Shown: piece by piece, positions 6,874 through 9,143 of the stretch
How the letters are laid out: each line of letters begins with the position of its first letter
Position numbering within the stretch: the stretch's first letter is position 1
From: Methanothrix sp.
GTDB taxonomy: Archaea; Halobacteriota; Methanosarcinia; Methanotrichales; Methanotrichaceae
Assembly (NCBI GenBank): GCA_011620785.1
Contig: WOYM01000120.1
Location: 1 to 9,143, forward strand
Length of the DNA stretch: 9,143 bases
Direction: 5' to 3'
Notes under the pieces: generated by a model
What the model was told of the DNA's origin: nothing
The model's database searches: none
Seen by the model: only the letters and a program-made list of their open reading frames with translations
Made by a program: the position numbers and the translations under genes

Positions 6874-7890
6874 TTGTGCATACCCGAGCCCAAGACCATC
6901 TGGTGGGATGAAGGCCTCTGGCTTATCGATCAGACCCAGCTTCCCGACAAGCTTGTTCCCCTGAAGATAGAGAGCATAAGACAGCTGGTAGTTGCCATCC
7001 AGTCGCTGTCCGTTCGCGGCGCCCCTGCACTTGGAGCCGCCGGTGCCTACAGCATCGCTCTGGCTGCAGAGAGATCCCATGCCACCAACGCTTTCGATAT
7101 GATCGCCGAACTGGAGATGGCCGCCGATATGATCCGGAACTCACGGCCCACGGCTATCAACCTCTCCTGGGGTGTGGACAGAGCCCTGCAGGCGGCCAGA
7201 GGGGGTGAGAGCACAGAGGAGATCCGCGAGGCAGCGCTACGATCGGCAGAAGGGATCGCAGAAGAGGACATCCGGGTCAATCGAGCCATAGGAAAGAACG
7301 GAGCAAAGCTCTTGGAGGACGGGGACACCATTCTCACCCACTGCAATGCCGGAAGGCTGGCGTGCGTGGGTTGGGGAACCGCTCTGGGAGTTGTGCGCTC
7401 CGCGGTTGAGGCCGGAAAAAAGATACAGGTCTATGCTTGCGAGACCCGACCTCTGCATCAGGGCTCCCGCCTGACCGCCTGGGAATTGGCAGAGGATAAA
7501 ATCCCCGTAACCCTGATCTGTGAGAGCATGTCCGGCAGCCTGATGCGCAGAGGGAAGATCGACAAGGTAATTGTGGGAGCAGACCGCATCACCAGGGATG
7601 TGGTCTTCAATAAGATCGGGACCTACAATCATGCTGTCCTGGCCAAACATCACAAGGTTCCCTTTTATGTGGCCGCACCCCTCTCCACATTTGACCGGAT
7701 TAATGGCGAGGAGGACATCATTATAGAGGAACGTGATCCTGAGGAGATCTGCACCCTGGCCGGAGTGCGCCTGGCCCCCCTGGGAATAAACGTCTACAAT
7801 CCGGCATTCGATGCCACTCCCCTGGAGCTTGTCTCTGCCCTGATTACCGAGAAGGGCGTCTTCCGGCCGCCGCTCATGCCTCCAATATAG
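6874..7890 (+). CDS. mtnA: 5-methylthioribose-1-phosphate isomerase MtnA
   Basis: This cytosolic enzyme isomerises 5-methylthioribose-1-phosphate to 5-methylthioribulose-1-phosphate, in recycling of the methylthio group left by S-adenosylmethionine-dependent reactions. It belongs to the eIF2B-alpha/MtnA family. Visible blocks are SVRGAPALGAAGAYS (46-60), INLSWGVDRAL (95-105), and LTHCNAGRLACVGWGTALG (154-172) with catalytic Cys157. These are followed by ETRPLHQGSRLTAWEL (190-205), GADRI with catalytic Asp237, NKIGTYNHAVLAKHH and PFYVAAPLSTFD. At 338 aa it is close to family length. The usual ITD block before the Asp reads ICES (215-218) here. Keeping both catalytic residues and having mtnP next door favour MtnA over the related ribose-1,5-bisphosphate isomerase or eIF2B subunits. 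The start is TTG 6874 with GGTGA upstream. mtnP follows after 43 bases. Confidence 0.91.
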   Translation: MCIPEPKTIWWDEGLWLIDQTQLPDKLVPLKIESIRQLVVAIQSLSVRGAPALGAAGAYSIALAAERSHATNAFDMIAELEMAADMIRNSRPTAINLSWGVDRALQAARGGESTEEIREAALRSAEGIAEEDIRVNRAIGKNGAKLLEDGDTILTHCNAGRLACVGWGTALGVVRSAVEAGKKIQVYACETRPLHQGSRLTAWELAEDKIPVTLICESMSGSLMRRGKIDKVIVGADRITRDVVFNKIGTYNHAVLAKHHKVPFYVAAPLSTFDRINGEEDIIIEERDPEEICTLAGVRLAPLGINVYNPAFDATPLELVSALITEKGVFRPPLMPPI

Positions 7891-7933
7891 ATTCTATAGA
7901 AAGGTAGTTTAAGTTTAAAGAGCAGCTCAACTC

Positions 7934-8689
7934 ATGGATGCAGAAATCGTTGTCATCGGCGGAGTGGGCTTCACCCTGGAGGGGATAGCAGATGAGGTGG
8001 ATACAGCTTATGGCTCCGTCCCTGCCGTTCGCAGCGGGATAAAGAGCCAGAGGCTCGCCTTCATCCCACGCCATGGCACAGGGCACCTGCCGCCTCATAA
8101 GGTAGACTACCGGGCCATCATCTCTGCTGCCAAGAAGATTGGCGCTCAATGGGTCATATCGGTAAATAGCGTAGGAGCAATGGCATCTCAGCCAGTGGGA
8201 AGCTTCTTTTTCCCCTATGATTTTGTCGAGTTCACCAAATGCCGGTCCAACACATTCTATGAGGACCGAGCGGTGCATATAGACCTGAGCGAAGCCTACT
8301 GCCCCCATCTCCGAGGCTATCTTCTTGCAGCTGCGAAGTCGCTTGATCTGGAGACCTCGGAAGGAGTCTACGTCTGCGCTGAAGGCCCCCATCTTGAGAC
8401 GCCTGCCCAGATCAGAATGATGCGCCAGTTCGGGGATGTAGTGGGTATGACCGGCTATCCAGAGGTAGCTCTGGCCAGGGAGGCTCAGCTGTGCTATGCT
8501 TCTATCTGCATTATCACCAATCCCGCCGCCGGAATGGGGGAATCTGAGAGCCTTTCCGCCAGCGATATCCCTGAACAGGTGAAAAAGTGCCATCAGGATG
8601 TCCGGGAGATAATTTATCAGGCTGCTCAAAAACTGGATGAAAAAAGATCCTGCCATTGCAGGGAATCCCTATCCGAGGCCGCGCTCTAG
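7934..8689 (+). CDS. mtnP: S-methyl-5'-thioinosine phosphorylase (MtnP/MTAP family)
   Basis: It phosphorolyses a 5'-methylthionucleoside to a purine base plus 5-methylthioribose-1-phosphate, which the neighbouring MtnA then isomerises. Family blocks are FIPRHGTGHLPPHKVDYRA (43-61), ISVNSVGAM (75-83), AEGPHLETPAQIR (149-161) and VGMTGYPEVALARE (170-183). In the base-binding region, ITNPAAGM (194-201) has Asn196 where adenine-specific MTA phosphorylases have the Asp pair of TDYDCW. Methanogen and Pseudomonas enzymes with Asn here use methylthioinosine, so the 6-oxopurine substrate is preferred by inference. The phosphate loop reads GGVG (9-12) instead of GGTG or GGSG. At 251 aa the length is normal. 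ATG 7934 has only a weak purine-rich ribosome site (AAAGAG), and an AT-rich stretch at 7906-7919 could be an internal or leaderless promoter. It is probably cotranscribed with mtnA. Confidence 0.88.
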   Translation: MDAEIVVIGGVGFTLEGIADEVDTAYGSVPAVRSGIKSQRLAFIPRHGTGHLPPHKVDYRAIISAAKKIGAQWVISVNSVGAMASQPVGSFFFPYDFVEFTKCRSNTFYEDRAVHIDLSEAYCPHLRGYLLAAAKSLDLETSEGVYVCAEGPHLETPAQIRMMRQFGDVVGMTGYPEVALAREAQLCYASICIITNPAAGMGESESLSASDIPEQVKKCHQDVREIIYQAAQKLDEKRSCHCRESLSEAAL

Positions 8690-8711
8690 AAAAGCCCCTG
8701 GGACTATTGCC

Positions 8712-9107
8712 TTACATCACCTCTACCTGGACGCTGCCCTGCCCGGTTTTGCCGCTCTCATCCATGGCCTTGAGAATGATGATATGTCCGCCCTTTTCCA
8801 GCTCTGCTGGATTCTGCTGGAAGGACCGACTGGTGGATAGCTTTCCATCAATGCTCGAGCTCCATTCGTAGCTCAGATCTCCTTCGCCACCTTTTGCAGA
8901 GCCTTCAAAGCTTATATCCTCATCACCCTTGATGATCTGCCCGGCATCAGGTGAGGTAATGGTCACTTTTATCTTTTCAGTGTCGGCATGTACAACTGGC
9001 TCTGAGGCCCCTGCAGCGCTGTCTTTTGCGCCGCCACTGTCTTCCTTCTCCATGCACCCTGCCGAGAAAAGGGCAAGGCATATTGCCAATATGATGACCA
9101 GCTTCAT
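8712..9107 (-). CDS. Small lipoprotein with one Ig/PKD-like beta-sandwich domain
   Basis: The function is not recognised. The 131-residue product starts with a clear lipoprotein signal: MKLVIILAICLALF followed by the lipobox SAGC, with Cys18 the likely lipidated residue, so it should be anchored outside the membrane. Residues 19-45 are a Gly/Ala/Ser/Glu-rich linker. Residues 46-130 look like a single PKD or bacterial-Ig-like domain: ITSPDAGQIIKGDEDISFEG, then LSYEWSSSIDG, a final KAMDESGKTG and a valine-rich last strand. Such domains usually mediate surface protein or sugar contacts; nothing catalytic is visible. It is convergent with mtnP, 22 bases apart. The ribosome site is poor, and a TATA-like box 26 bases before the ATG suggests a leaderless transcript. 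Confidence 0.8.
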   Translation of the reverse strand: MKLVIILAICLALFSAGCMEKEDSGGAKDSAAGASEPVVHADTEKIKVTITSPDAGQIIKGDEDISFEGSAKGGEGDLSYEWSSSIDGKLSTSRSFQQNPAELEKGGHIIILKAMDESGKTGQGSVQVEVM

Positions 9108-9128
9108 GAAACAAATGATCCCTTTGTA

Positions 9129-9138
9129 GAATATATCT
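9129..9138 (-). promoter_or_regulatory. TATA-like box of the lipoprotein gene, leaderless spacing
   Basis: On the minus strand AGATATATTC (9138-9129) is centred about 26 bases before the A of the ATG at 9107. That is the normal archaeal distance from TATA box to transcription start. No strong ribosome site lies between; the closest, AGGG, ends about 12 bases from the ATG. Confidence 0.45.
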
Positions 9139-9143
9139 TATTC

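Noticed and set aside
7874..8656. Minus-strand open frame of 260 codons opposite mtnP
   Set aside because: It is antisense to a gene with complete MtnP motifs, and its product shows no recognisable domain.
8649..8662. Hairpin CCTGC-CATT-GCAGG at the end of mtnP as a terminator
   Set aside because: It lies inside the coding region, has only five pairs and lacks a following T tract.

Overview
The window looks like a compact, gene-dense piece of a euryarchaeal chromosome, most likely a methanogen of the Methanosarcinales (Methanothrix-like). The support is: a tRNA-Met(CAT) with a canonical bulge-helix-bulge intron; the archaea-specific route to CoA (pantoate kinase and phosphopantothenate synthetase beside CoaBC); archaeal TATA-like boxes; GGAGG/GGTGA ribosome sites; and a methylthioinosine-type rather than methylthioadenosine-type phosphorylase. 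The genus is inference; the domain assignment is well supported. Half of the eight protein genes appear to start with TTG.

Layout. A minus-strand tRNA-Met (8-109) faces away from a tight plus-strand operon (211-3030): coaBC, pantoate kinase and phosphopantothenate synthetase. These overlap by 4 and 8 bases and encode three consecutive steps, from pantoate to 4'-phosphopantetheine. The operon converges with a minus-strand P-type cation ATPase (3027-5750), whose stop codon overlaps the last CoA gene by 4 bases. A 198-base divergent intergenic region (5751-5948) carries TATA-like boxes in both directions, a TTCAT repeat and a palindrome. It separates the ATPase from a secreted PstS-like phosphate-binding protein (5949-6779) with no transporter subunits beside it.

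Next come mtnA (6874-7890) and an mtnP-family phosphorylase (7934-8689), two consecutive steps of methylthionucleoside recycling: the phosphorylase makes 5-methylthioribose-1-phosphate and MtnA isomerises it to the ribulose form. The window closes with a short minus-strand lipoprotein with one Ig/PKD-like domain (8712-9107), whose TATA-like box sits 26 bases before its ATG, as expected for a leaderless transcript.

No mobile element, CRISPR array or defence cassette was seen. This is mostly core metabolism. The points worth a second look are the altered cation-site residues of the ATPase, the unusual phosphate-loop residue of the phosphorylase, the ATPase/pstS promoter region, and the frequent TTG starts.
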